This document shows, one piece after another, positions 1 to 7,510 of a DNA stretch of 44,372 nt. Source of the DNA: Actinomycetota bacterium (GTDB lineage: Bacteria; Actinomycetota; Thermoleophilia; Gaiellales; Gaiellaceae); assembly GCA_003134505.1 (NCBI GenBank), contig PLBK01000050.1:38063-82434 (forward strand), given 5' to 3'. Numbering within the stretch: the first letter of the stretch is position 1; each line of letters starts with the position of its first letter. The notes below the pieces were generated by a model. That model saw only the letters and a program-made list of their open reading frames with translations. It ran no database searches and had not been told where the DNA came from. The position numbers and the translations under genes are program-made.

Positions 1-17
1 AACAGTCTGTTACTTGG
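1..17. repeat. Copy 1 (cut by window edge) of a dispersed palindrome
   Basis: These 17 bases (AACAGTCTGTTACTTGG) match positions 25098-25114 at 16 of 17 places. The full palindrome is visible only at the second site, so this copy is cut by the window edge. The TAA stop of the molybdenum hydroxylase gene (positions 10-12 on the minus strand) lies inside it. In RNA it would form part of a hairpin just after the coding end, so a terminator-like role is plausible. Confidence 0.6.
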
Positions 18-2274
18 CGGCACGGGCGGCCTGGATCGCGCGCCAAACGTTCTCGCCGTTTGCAGGCATCTCGACGTGGCGGACGCCCAAAGGCAGCAGC
101 GCGTCGACGACCGCGTTCTGCACCGCCGGGGTCGCGCCGATCGTCCCCGACTCGCCGATCCCCTTCGCGCCCAGCTCGTTCATCGGCGTCGGCGTCTCCA
201 TCGGCACGAGCTCGAACGAGGGCAGCTCGGCCGCGCTCGGGAACGGGTAGGCAAGCAGGTTGCCGCTGAGCGGGTTGGCGTCCTCGTCGTACAGAAACTC
301 CTCGAACAGCGCCTGACCGATGCCGCTGCCGATGCCGCCGTGTCGCTGCCCTTCGGCGATCGTCGGGCTGATGATCCGGCCCGCGTCGTCGACGGCGACG
401 AGGCGCTCGAGCTCGACGCCTCCGGTCTCGGTGTCGACGCGGACGACCGCGACGTGCGCGCCGAACGGGAACGTGCCGCCGTCCGGCTTGAAGTCGCGTT
501 CGACGTGGAGCTCGGCGAGACGGTCGCTCTCGACGAGCCGCGCCGCGAGCTCGGCCCAGGTGAGCGAGGGCTCGGGCGTGCCGGTGACGTGGAAGCGGCC
601 GCCCTCGAGGTCGAGCACGACGTCCACCGGGTTCGCCTCCAGCTCCTCGGCCACCAGCTGCTTCGCCTGCTCGACCACCTCGGTCGCCGCCTGAGCCGCA
701 GCCGTGCCCCCGATTTGCAGGGATTTCGAGCCGTAGGTGCCGCCGCCGCGGGCGACGTCGTCGGTGTCTCCGGCGACGACGGTCACCGAGTCGAGGTCGA
801 GCCCGAGCTTGTCGGCGACGATCTGCGCGTAGGAGGTCTCGTGGCCCTGGCCGTGCGAGAACGAGCCGGTGCGGAGGATCGCGCCGCCTTCGGGCGTGAT
901 CTCGACCGCGCCGAACTCGGGCTCGGCGCCGCCGTTCGTCACCTCGACGTAGACGGAGATGCCGATGCCGAGCTGCCTCGGGTCGTCGCTCTCACGGAGC
1001 CGGGACTGCTCGGCGCGCAGGTCGTCGTAGCCCACCGCCTCGAGCGCGCGCTCGAGCGCCGGCGCGTAGTCGCCCGAGTCGTACGTGACCCCGGATGCGG
1101 TCGTGAACGGGAACGAGTCGGCGCCGATGAAGTTCTTCCGCCGCACGTCGGCCGGGTCGAGCCCGGCTTCCACGGCGAAGACGTCCACGGCGCGCTCGAT
1201 CGCCTGCGCCGCCTCCGGCCGTCCGGCGCCGCGAAACGCCGTCGTGAACGCGGTGTTCGTGACGACCGAGTTCGACTCGTAGGCGAGCTTCGGAATCGCG
1301 TAGACCCCGGACTGCATCCACTGCGTCAGCATCGGCAGGAAGGCGCCGACGTTGGGGTACGCGCCGGCCTCGTGGAGCACCTCGAGCCTGTAGGCCTCGA
1401 TCTTCCCGTCGCGGCTGCCGCCGATCGTGAAGTCCATGATCTGCCCGCGGCAATGGCCGATCGCGAGCATGCTCTCGCTCCGCGTCTCCGTCCAGCGCAC
1501 GGGCCTGCCGGTCTCGCGCGCGAGCCAGCCGACGAGGATGTCCTCGGTGGACAGCGTCTTGGCGCCGAAGCCGCCGCCGACGTCGCGCGCGATCACGCGC
1601 ACCTCCGACGGGTCGAGCCCGAGCGCGCGCGCGAGCCCGTCTCGGTCGGAGTGCGGCGTCTGGGTCGAGAGCCAGACGTGCAGGCGGCCGTCCTCGTCCA
1701 CCCGGGCCGCCGAGGAGCGCGGCTCGAGCGGCGCGGGCGCCATGCGCTGGCTGACGATCCGCCCGCCGGCGACGACCTCGCAGCCCTCGAACGGATCGCC
1801 GTCGATCCCGACCGCGAGGTGGGAGCAGACGTTCGTGCCGAGCTCCGGGTACAGGAACGGCTCGCCGGCGAGCGCGCGCTCCGGGTCGATCACGATCGGC
1901 AGCGGGTCGTAGTCGACGAAGACGAGCTCGGCGGCGTCGACCGCGTCCCGCTGGGTGTCGGCGAGAACGACCGTCACGATCTCCCCCGCGAAGCGGACGA
2001 CGTCGGTCGCCACCGGCTGCCTGGCCATGCGCGTCTCGATCCCGGGATAGTGCGGCGCGAGCGGCTCGATGCCGATGTCGGCGCCGGTCAGGACGCGCGC
2101 GCCCTCGACCATGCTCGTGTCGATCCCGCTGATCCGAGCGTGCGGGACCAGCGAGCGGACGAAGACGACGTGGAGCGCTCCCTCGAGCTCGAGGTTCTCG
2201 ACGTAGCGCCCCTCGCCGCGGAGGAACCGCGGGTCCTCCTTGCGCAGGACGCGTTGACCGACGAAGCCGCTCAC
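10..2274 (-). CDS. Molybdopterin-binding large subunit, xanthine dehydrogenase / form II CO-dehydrogenase-like family
   Basis: The 754-aa protein is full length for the Mo-binding subunit of the xanthine oxidase family, which hydroxylates aldehydes or N-heterocycles at a Mo-cytosine-dinucleotide site. The N-terminus (GQRVLRKEDPRFLRGEGRYV) is typical. The active-site loop reads AFRGAGRPE, not the AYRCSFR loop of true form I CO dehydrogenase, so CO oxidation is unlikely. The catalytic Glu region GAKGIGESG is present near the C-terminus. The start is GTG, 10 nt after the FAH-family gene, as the last visible gene of a minus-strand operon. The FAD and 2Fe-2S subunits normally needed are not in the window; they could lie to the left or elsewhere. 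The substrate cannot be read from sequence. Confidence 0.9.
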   Translation of the reverse strand: MSGFVGQRVLRKEDPRFLRGEGRYVENLELEGALHVVFVRSLVPHARISGIDTSMVEGARVLTGADIGIEPLAPHYPGIETRMARQPVATDVVRFAGEIVTVVLADTQRDAVDAAELVFVDYDPLPIVIDPERALAGEPFLYPELGTNVCSHLAVGIDGDPFEGCEVVAGGRIVSQRMAPAPLEPRSSAARVDEDGRLHVWLSTQTPHSDRDGLARALGLDPSEVRVIARDVGGGFGAKTLSTEDILVGWLARETGRPVRWTETRSESMLAIGHCRGQIMDFTIGGSRDGKIEAYRLEVLHEAGAYPNVGAFLPMLTQWMQSGVYAIPKLAYESNSVVTNTAFTTAFRGAGRPEAAQAIERAVDVFAVEAGLDPADVRRKNFIGADSFPFTTASGVTYDSGDYAPALERALEAVGYDDLRAEQSRLRESDDPRQLGIGISVYVEVTNGGAEPEFGAVEITPEGGAILRTGSFSHGQGHETSYAQIVADKLGLDLDSVTVVAGDTDDVARGGGTYGSKSLQIGGTAAAQAATEVVEQAKQLVAEELEANPVDVVLDLEGGRFHVTGTPEPSLTWAELAARLVESDRLAELHVERDFKPDGGTFPFGAHVAVVRVDTETGGVELERLVAVDDAGRIISPTIAEGQRHGGIGSGIGQALFEEFLYDEDANPLSGNLLAYPFPSAAELPSFELVPMETPTPMNELGAKGIGESGTIGATPAVQNAVVDALLPLGVRHVEMPANGENVWRAIQAARAAK

Positions 2275-2284
2275 GAGCTGACTT

Positions 2285-3157
2285 CTACCAGCGGACCCTG
2301 GGCGGAGGCGGCGTCCCGTGCCCGTCCTGCCACGAGACGACCGGATTCCGGAGCACGCCGACCCGCTCGATCTCCGCCTCCATCACGTCGCCGGGCTTGA
2401 GGTAGAGCGACGCCGCGTCGGGCGAGAACCCGGCCACACCCGACACCGTCCCCGTGGACACGACGTCGCCGGCCGAGTACCCGAGGGCCGAGTAATGGGA
2501 CAGGATCTCCGGGATCGTCACCGACATGCGACCGGTGTTCGAGACCTGGCGCGGCTCGCCGTTCACCCGCAGCTCCATCGCCAGGTCGTGCGGGTCGCCG
2601 ATCTCGTCCGGCGTGACGATCCACGGACCGAGCGGGCAGAAGGTGTCGATCGCCTTGCAGAACGAGAACACGCCCGAGCGCATCTCGCGGCGCTGGATGT
2701 CGCGCGCGGTGATGTCGTTGAAGATCACGTAGCCGGCGATGTAGTCGGCCGCGTCCTCGGGCCCGAACCACTTGCCGTCCTTGCCGATCACGACCGCCAG
2801 CTCGAGCTCGTAGTCGAGCTCCTCGGTCAGGTGCTCCGGGTAGATCACCGGGTCGTCCTGGCCGATCAGCGCGTCGACGTTCTGGAAGAAGACGATCCAG
2901 GGGGCGATCTCGTGCGCCCAGCCGACCTGCTTCGACTCCTCCTCGTGCTCGCGGAAGTTGCCGGCGGTGTGGAAGAACTTCTTGGGGACGATCGGCGGGC
3001 GGAGGCGCCGGCCCTCGAGCGGGACGGATTCGCCGGTCTCGTCCGCGCCACCGCGCTCGAAGTACGTGCGCATGTCGGCCACGTCGAGGACGCGGATCTC
3101 GTCGCCGTCGACCCGCCCGACGCGGAAGTCCTCGCCGAAGGTCACGAGCCGAGCCAT
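2285..3157 (-). CDS. Fumarylacetoacetate hydrolase (FAH) family protein
   Basis: This 290-aa protein has the FAH C-terminal fold. The metal-site residues appear as the acidic pair in DYELELAVVIGK and the Asp in FNDITARDIQ, followed by the usual GDVVSTGTVSGV segment. Family members hydrolyse or decarboxylate beta-keto acids or acylpyruvates (fumarylpyruvate, 2-keto-3-deoxy acids, oxaloacetate). The ATG has a good AGGAGG 8 nt upstream, although the gene begins 16 nt inside the end of the peroxiredoxin gene. The neighbour downstream is the Mo hydroxylase, so the pair may act in one ring- or aldehyde-degradation route; that is inference. Confidence 0.88.
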   Translation of the reverse strand: MARLVTFGEDFRVGRVDGDEIRVLDVADMRTYFERGGADETGESVPLEGRRLRPPIVPKKFFHTAGNFREHEEESKQVGWAHEIAPWIVFFQNVDALIGQDDPVIYPEHLTEELDYELELAVVIGKDGKWFGPEDAADYIAGYVIFNDITARDIQRREMRSGVFSFCKAIDTFCPLGPWIVTPDEIGDPHDLAMELRVNGEPRQVSNTGRMSVTIPEILSHYSALGYSAGDVVSTGTVSGVAGFSPDAASLYLKPGDVMEAEIERVGVLRNPVVSWQDGHGTPPPPRVRW

Positions 3158-3690
3158 GCGAGCACCTCCTCCGCGTTGCGGTCGGGTGGAAAGACCGGGT
3201 AGAACACCTTGGCGATCCGACCAGCCTGGAGCACCAGTGTCACCCGCTTGTAGAGCGTGACACCCTCGAACTCGAAGGTCGGCAGGCCGATCGCGGCGCC
3301 GAGCCGCCGCTCCGAATCGGCGATCACCGGAAACGGCATGTGCAGGCGCACGGCGAGCTCGACCTGCTCCTCGAGCGTCTGCGACGACAGCCCCGCCACG
3401 CGGGCGCCGTGAGCGGCCAGCTCGTCCGCGTGGTCACGGAAGCCGCAGGACTGCGGGGTGCACCCGCGCGCGCCCGGGATCGCGTCCCAGCCGGCCGGCA
3501 CCTCGCGGTCGGGCCGGCCGGTGCGCGGATAGACGTAGAGAACGGCGAGCCCGGCCCCGAGCTCGGCCAGGTCGAGCGGCTCCCGGGTCGAGTCGAGCAC
3601 GAGCGCCGGAACCTCGAGCCCGACGAGATGGTCGCAGGCGCCGTCGTCCACCGGCGCCGGCAGGTCGGGCGGCAGCGAGTACACGCTCAC
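3142..3690 (-). CDS. Peroxiredoxin of the PrxQ/AhpC-TSA type
   Basis: The 182-aa thioredoxin-fold protein is probably a thiol peroxidase that reduces H2O2 or organic peroxides. The motif GCTPQSCGFRD gives a likely peroxidatic Cys77 and a candidate resolving Cys82 five residues later, as in PrxQ/BCP proteins. The preceding YVYPRTGRP replaces the usual YFYPKDxTPG, and about 15 residues separate it from the Cys, which is longer than normal. The GTG start overlaps the stop of the YCII gene (GTGA). In this operon it may protect against peroxide made by the molybdenum hydroxylase (inference). Confidence 0.85.
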   Translation of the reverse strand: MSVYSLPPDLPAPVDDGACDHLVGLEVPALVLDSTREPLDLAELGAGLAVLYVYPRTGRPDREVPAGWDAIPGARGCTPQSCGFRDHADELAAHGARVAGLSSQTLEEQVELAVRLHMPFPVIADSERRLGAAIGLPTFEFEGVTLYKRVTLVLQAGRIAKVFYPVFPPDRNAEEVLAWLGS

Positions 3691-3992
3691 GCGGGCGCTT
3701 CTCCGCGGAGCAGGCCGACCTTGAACGGATGGAGCTCGGCCCGCTGGACACCTGCGACGACCGAGGGGTCGGAGCGCGTGACGGCCGCCGCCTCCTCGTC
3801 GTCACCCGCCTCGAAGACGATGATCCCGAACGGGCCGTCGAAGCAGCGGCCGGCGAAGACCAGGCGCCCACGACGATGGAGGTCGAGCAGGAACTCCCAG
3901 TGCGCGTCGACGACCGCCCCCTCGCGCTCGCCGGCCGCCGCCATGAACGCCTCGTCGAACGCGGGCCGCACGAGGTAGGCGTACTGCTTCAC
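3687..3992 (-). CDS. YCII-related small protein
   Basis: A 101-aa protein with a YCII-like ferredoxin-fold pattern: N-terminal QYAYLVRP, a central HWEFLLDLHRRGRLVFAGRC and GPFGIIVFEAGDDEEAAAVTRSDPSV, then AELHPFKVGL. Members are often small stress- or degradation-associated enzymes of unclear reaction. I take GTG 3992 as the start because the family begins with this strand and longer upstream options overlap the previous gene. It overlaps neighbours by 4 nt on each side, so translational coupling is likely. Confidence 0.8.
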   Translation of the reverse strand: MKQYAYLVRPAFDEAFMAAAGEREGAVVDAHWEFLLDLHRRGRLVFAGRCFDGPFGIIVFEAGDDEEAAAVTRSDPSVVAGVQRAELHPFKVGLLRGEAPA

Positions 3993-4459
3993 GCCTCCGC
4001 CCTGCGTTTGACGGCCCGGAGGATCAGCCTCCGCGTCAGCCCGCTGAACGGTCGGACGACGAGCCAGTAGCGGGCGAACTTCCGCCGCGCCGCCGCGTCC
4101 GAGACGTGGACGCGCGTCTCCGTCGAGAGCCGCGAGCCCTGGACGCGGAAGTCCAGCACCGCCTTGCATTCGTCCTGTGCCCCGCCTCGGAGCCGCCAGA
4201 ACTGTCCAGCCAGGCCGAGGACGATTCCCTCCCCGGGCGCGTCCTCGAGCACGTCGCCCATCCGCCCCATGCCGGCGAGGAACGGCTCGCTCGCCTGCCG
4301 GTGGAGACCGCGCAGCCGGAAGAGCGCCAAGGTCACCGGCGAGTCGGCGAGCGTGACCGCCCGCAGGGCCGCCTCGATCCGTTCCGGCGGGGCGCCGATC
4401 TCGATCGAGTGCCGCTCCGAGAACTCGTACGTCGGCAGGAACTCGTCCAGCGATCTCAT
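3989..4459 (-). CDS. SRPBCC/polyketide-cyclase-like hypothetical protein
   Basis: A 156-aa protein opening with a short helix, then YEFSERHSIEIGAPPERIEAAL, the usual first strand and helix of START/SRPBCC ligand-binding folds. The later DECKAVLDFRVQGSRLSTETRVHVSD fits the antiparallel sheet and ARYWLVVRPFSGLTRRLIL the long C-terminal helix. It probably binds a hydrophobic ligand; no catalytic role is evident. ATG 4459 is preferred, while a GTG one codon upstream (4462) is equally placed to overlap the M20 stop. It is co-transcribed with its neighbours. Confidence 0.65.
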   Translation of the reverse strand: MRSLDEFLPTYEFSERHSIEIGAPPERIEAALRAVTLADSPVTLALFRLRGLHRQASEPFLAGMGRMGDVLEDAPGEGIVLGLAGQFWRLRGGAQDECKAVLDFRVQGSRLSTETRVHVSDAAARRKFARYWLVVRPFSGLTRRLILRAVKRRAEA

Positions 4460-5712
4460 CACGATGCGCCGCAGACCTCGGCCGCCGCGAGCGCGTACAC
4501 CTGCGCCGTCTTGACCAGGCCGTCGATCGACAGGTTCTCGCCCTTCTCCGTGTCGAGGAGGCCGGTCGACGTCCCGTAGTTGACGGTCGGGATTCCGTAG
4601 CGGGTCAGCGCCGACGCGTCCGAGAACCAGCGCGTGACGTCACGCTCCGGCCGCTCGCCGAACACGGCCTCGTGCCCGGCGTCGATCGCGGCCACGAGCG
4701 GATGGCCCTCGTCGATCTCCGCACCCGGCGCGGTGACGTAGACCTCGCCCTCGACGCCGTACTCGGGGAAGCGCGCAGCGAGCCCGCGCACCATCTCGAG
4801 CACCTGCCGTCGCGCTACAGCCATCTCCTTCGTCGGGGGCACGCGCACGTCCAGGAACAGGTCGGTGCGGTGCGGCGTCCGCGAGACCCTCCAGCCGAAC
4901 CCGCCCTGGAGCGCGCCGACGTTGACGATCGCCTTCGCACCCCGGTACGCGTTCTCGGGATCGGCCTCCCAGGACGGGATCCAGTCGAGCACCGCGTCGA
5001 GCACCTCGCGCATGCGCAGGATCGAGTTCTGGTCGCGCTTGCCCTCGGTGAACGCGGTGTGGATGAAGTTGCCGTGCGTCGAGATGCGCAGCCAGAGCGA
5101 GCCGAAGTGCCCGAGCACGACCTTGCCCTCGGTCGGCTCGCCGAGAATGCACATGTCCGCGACGCCGCCGTGCGAGACGAGGTAGCGCGAGCCGGCCGCG
5201 TAGCCCCGGTACTGCGCACCCTGGGCCTCACCCTGCTGGGTCTTCTCGATCTCGCCGCACACGGCCGCGACGAGGACGTCGCCGGCGAGGCGCACGCCCG
5301 AGTCCTGCAACGCCCGCACGGCCTCGACGTAGCAGGCGAGCGCGCCCTTCATGTTCGAGACGCCGAGCCCGTACAGGCGGCCGTCCTCCACAAACCCGTG
5401 AGGCTGGAAGCCGGGCACGTGCCGCAGCCACGGCTCGCGGCCGCTGTACGACGTGTCCATGTGGCCGTTGAACATCAGCGTCTGACCCCCGCCCGAACCC
5501 GCCAGCGTGCCGAGCACGTTGGCGCGGCCGTCCTCGACCTGCTGCCACTGGACGGCCAGGCCCATCTCGGACAGCGTCTCCGCCATCAGCTCGGCCATCG
5601 CCTGCTCGTCGCCGGTGAAGCTCGGCACCGAGATCGCCGCCTCGGCGAAGTCGACGAGGCGCTGCTCGTCGACGGCGGCGGTGATCGAGTCGGTGATTGG
5701 GGCATCTGGCAC
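4459..5712 (-). CDS. M20-family peptidase/deacetylase-like protein with altered metal site
   Basis: A 417-aa two-domain ArgE/DapE/carboxypeptidase G2-type protein. The first zinc motif is intact (FNGHMDTS, H84 and D86). The bridging-Asp motif, normally GxGxxDMKG, reads GLGVSNMKG with Asn at 120. The catalytic Glu region is CGEIEKT in place of DEEVG, and the ligand in ILGEPTEG (E192) is present. The usual C-terminal AHxPxE motif is replaced by TEKGEN. It may be a divergent hydrolase or a non-hydrolytic relative. I chose GTG 5712 because the ATG at 5736 would overlap the divergent gene's start. It heads the six-gene minus-strand operon. Confidence 0.85.
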   Translation of the reverse strand: MPDAPITDSITAAVDEQRLVDFAEAAISVPSFTGDEQAMAELMAETLSEMGLAVQWQQVEDGRANVLGTLAGSGGGQTLMFNGHMDTSYSGREPWLRHVPGFQPHGFVEDGRLYGLGVSNMKGALACYVEAVRALQDSGVRLAGDVLVAAVCGEIEKTQQGEAQGAQYRGYAAGSRYLVSHGGVADMCILGEPTEGKVVLGHFGSLWLRISTHGNFIHTAFTEGKRDQNSILRMREVLDAVLDWIPSWEADPENAYRGAKAIVNVGALQGGFGWRVSRTPHRTDLFLDVRVPPTKEMAVARRQVLEMVRGLAARFPEYGVEGEVYVTAPGAEIDEGHPLVAAIDAGHEAVFGERPERDVTRWFSDASALTRYGIPTVNYGTSTGLLDTEKGENLSIDGLVKTAQVYALAAAEVCGAS

Positions 5713-5721
5713 GGCAGGCGA

Positions 5722-5727
5722 GATAAT
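5722..5727 (+). promoter_or_regulatory. Candidate leaderless -10 element (GATAAT, N7, ATG)
   Basis: GATAAT ends 7 nt before the ATG of the LeuA-like gene and no Shine-Dalgarno sequence is visible, the arrangement expected of leaderless actinobacterial transcripts. The opposite strand of the same 22-bp gap must hold the start region of the divergent operon. Confidence 0.5.
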
Positions 5728-5734
5728 CCCACGC

Positions 5735-6913
5735 ATGGAGGGGATCTGGACCGGCGACCTGAACGAGCGCGCGCTCGACGGCTCGCCGAAGCCCGGCCGC
5801 GTGCGCTTCTACGACACCACCCTGCGCGACGGCGAGCAGACCGTCGGCGTCGTCCTGACCCCCGAGCAGAAGCTCGTGGTCGCGCGGGCGCTGGACGAGC
5901 TGGGAGTGGAGCGGATCGAGGCCGGGTTCCCGCGCGTCTCCGAGGACGACCGGCGCGCCGTCGAGCTGATCCGCGACGCCGGCCTGCGCGCCGAGATCTG
6001 GGGCTTCTCCCGCGCCGTCCAGGCGGACGTCGACGTGATCGTCGAGCTCGGCCTGGCGGCGACGGTGATCGAGTCGCCGCTCTCCGACCTGAAGCTCTCC
6101 GCACTCGGGGTCTCCCGCGACAAGATGCTCGGCCGGATCGCCGACGCCGTCTCGTATGCCGCGGGGCAGGGGATTCTCGTCGCGTTCTTCGGCGTCGACG
6201 GCAGCCGCGCCGACCTCGGCTTCCTCGAGCAGGCCTACCGGGCCGCCGTCGAGGCGGGGGCGCGAGAGGTCGTCGTCGTCGACACGCTCGGCATCGCGGC
6301 ACCGGAGACCGCCGCGTTCCTCGTCTCGAGCGTGCGCAGCTGGCTCGGCCCGGACGTTCCGATCCACTTCCACGGGCACAACGACTTCGGCCTCGCCACC
6401 GCGGCCGCGATCGCGGCCTTTCGCGCGGGCGCCGAGTGGATCCAGGGCACGATCAACGGCATGGGCGAGCGCGCCGGCAACGCCTCGATCGGCGAGGTGG
6501 CCATGGCGCTGACGGCGCTGTACGGAGCGGAGACCGGCCTCGACCTCGGGAAGATCCGCGGGATCTCGGCGCTCCTGCGCTCGCTCGGCGGGTACGAGCT
6601 CGAGCCGTGGAAGGCGATCGTCGGCGAGAACCTGTTCGTGCGCGAGAGTGGCGCGGTCGCGAGCCAGTTCCACGACCCGCCGTCGATCGAGCCGTTCTCG
6701 TCGGCGCTCGTCGGCGCGGAGCGGAGGATCGTGCTCGGCAAGAAGAGCGGCCTCGACTCGGTGCGGATCAAGGCCGACGAGCTCGGGCTCGACGTGTCCG
6801 AGGAGCGGCGCGCCGCGCTGCTCGAGGCGGTCAAGAAGCTCGGCACGGAGAAGCGCGGCCTCGTCACCGACGACGAGTTCCGCGAGCTGGCGCGCTCGCT
6901 CGGCCCGAACTGA
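5735..6913 (+). CDS. 2-isopropylmalate/homocitrate synthase-family protein (LeuA-like, no regulatory domain)
   Basis: A 392-aa TIM-barrel Claisen-condensing enzyme that joins acetyl-CoA to a 2-oxo acid. It has the family's RFYDTTLRDGEQ near residue 25, the metal-binding HFHGHNDFG and the NGMGERAGNAS loop. GKKSGLDS and a helical tail follow, but not the long LeuA allosteric domain. The length fits homocitrate-synthase-type or citramalate-type enzymes better than LeuA (over 500 aa); the 2-oxo-acid substrate cannot be assigned. ATG 5735 is the natural start and agrees with the leaderless promoter. No other leucine or lysine genes are adjacent. Confidence 0.85.
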   Translation: MEGIWTGDLNERALDGSPKPGRVRFYDTTLRDGEQTVGVVLTPEQKLVVARALDELGVERIEAGFPRVSEDDRRAVELIRDAGLRAEIWGFSRAVQADVDVIVELGLAATVIESPLSDLKLSALGVSRDKMLGRIADAVSYAAGQGILVAFFGVDGSRADLGFLEQAYRAAVEAGAREVVVVDTLGIAAPETAAFLVSSVRSWLGPDVPIHFHGHNDFGLATAAAIAAFRAGAEWIQGTINGMGERAGNASIGEVAMALTALYGAETGLDLGKIRGISALLRSLGGYELEPWKAIVGENLFVRESGAVASQFHDPPSIEPFSSALVGAERRIVLGKKSGLDSVRIKADELGLDVSEERRAALLEAVKKLGTEKRGLVTDDEFRELARSLGPN

Positions 6914-6942
6914 CCGGCACAGCTTGACGTGCACTGCTTGAC

Positions 6943-6959
6943 CCGGGCCTCGCGCCCGG
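6943..6959 (+). terminator. Candidate transcription terminator hairpin
   Basis: A perfect 6-bp stem, CCGGGC/GCCCGG, with a 5-nt loop lies 30 nt after the LeuA-like stop and is followed by TTAAGAA, without a real T-tract. The remaining bases to 7065 hold GC-rich repeats (GCCGGGGCAAGCCGGG) in which I recognise no known riboswitch. Confidence 0.4.
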
Positions 6960-7065
6960 TTAAGAATCGACTCGACGGTCCCGAGGAAGCCGGGGCAAGC
7001 CGGGTGACGGAGCGCGTTTCCTACGCCGAGCCACTCGAAACTACCCGGCTCCCTGAGGATCGGCG

Positions 7066-7464
7066 GTGGCAGGCAGGCTTACACGCAGGACGTTCCTCGC
7101 CCGGGCGGGCTCTCTGATCGCCGCCGTGGCGCTCCCTGTTGCGTGCGGCGGCAAGAAGGCTTCGACGTCCACAGCCTTCACCACGAGCGCGCACGCGGTC
7201 CCGGTGTATCTGCTCTCGACGTCCGACCCGAAGTGCATCGGCACGGCCTGCGCGTGCGGCGCGTGCCAGAAGCACGCGGCGAACAAGCTCTTCGCGAGCC
7301 GCGAGGCGGCCGACACGGGTCGTGCGCACGTGCACTGCAACTGCACCGTCGTCGAGGACGTGCTCTCGCCCGATCGGTGGCGCGCCCTCTTCGGCGATCC
7401 GGCTCGGCCGGACCGGCTCGCGGTCGATCGGCGCGATCAGCGCGTCGCTCAGGTCCTGGCCTAG
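7066..7464 (+). CDS. Small Tat-exported Cys/His-rich protein of unknown function
   Basis: A 132-aa protein starting at GTG, with GAGGAT upstream. A twin-arginine signal (LTRRTFLARAG, residues 5-15) and hydrophobic stretch end at VAC27, a loose lipobox, so it is probably exported folded and may be a lipoprotein. The mature part has dense potential metal ligands: C57, C62, C64, C67, H70, then H88, H90, C91 and C93. I do not recognise the family. Tat export suggests folding around a cofactor before export. It lies just upstream of the GntR gene, with the operator in between, so its link to the following operon is uncertain. Confidence 0.7.
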   Translation: MAGRLTRRTFLARAGSLIAAVALPVACGGKKASTSTAFTTSAHAVPVYLLSTSDPKCIGTACACGACQKHAANKLFASREAADTGRAHVHCNCTVVEDVLSPDRWRALFGDPARPDRLAVDRRDQRVAQVLA

Positions 7465-7474
7465 CACGTCGCGA

Positions 7475-7491
7475 TTTGACACATGATCAAA
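7475..7491. promoter_or_regulatory. Candidate GntR operator, copy 1
   Basis: TTTGACACATGATCAAA has TTTGA/TCAAA ends and is an imperfect 17-bp palindrome of the size FadR-subfamily GntR regulators bind. It lies 20 nt before the regulator's GTG, a position suited to autoregulation. A second copy differing at one base lies at 10434-10450. Confidence 0.65.
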
Positions 7492-7510
7492 GGCGCGAGA
7501 CGATCGCGCC

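Noticed and set aside
992-1453. Short antisense and alternate-frame ORFs within the Mo hydroxylase and other genes
   Set aside because: High G+C lowers stop frequency in other frames; these have arginine/alanine-rich low-complexity translations and no motifs.
6914-7065. Possible riboswitch in the gap after the LeuA-like gene
   Set aside because: GC-rich repeated motifs (GCCGGGGCAAGCCGGG) are present, but I could not match the conserved cores of the cobalamin, c-di-AMP, fluoride or SAM riboswitches I know.
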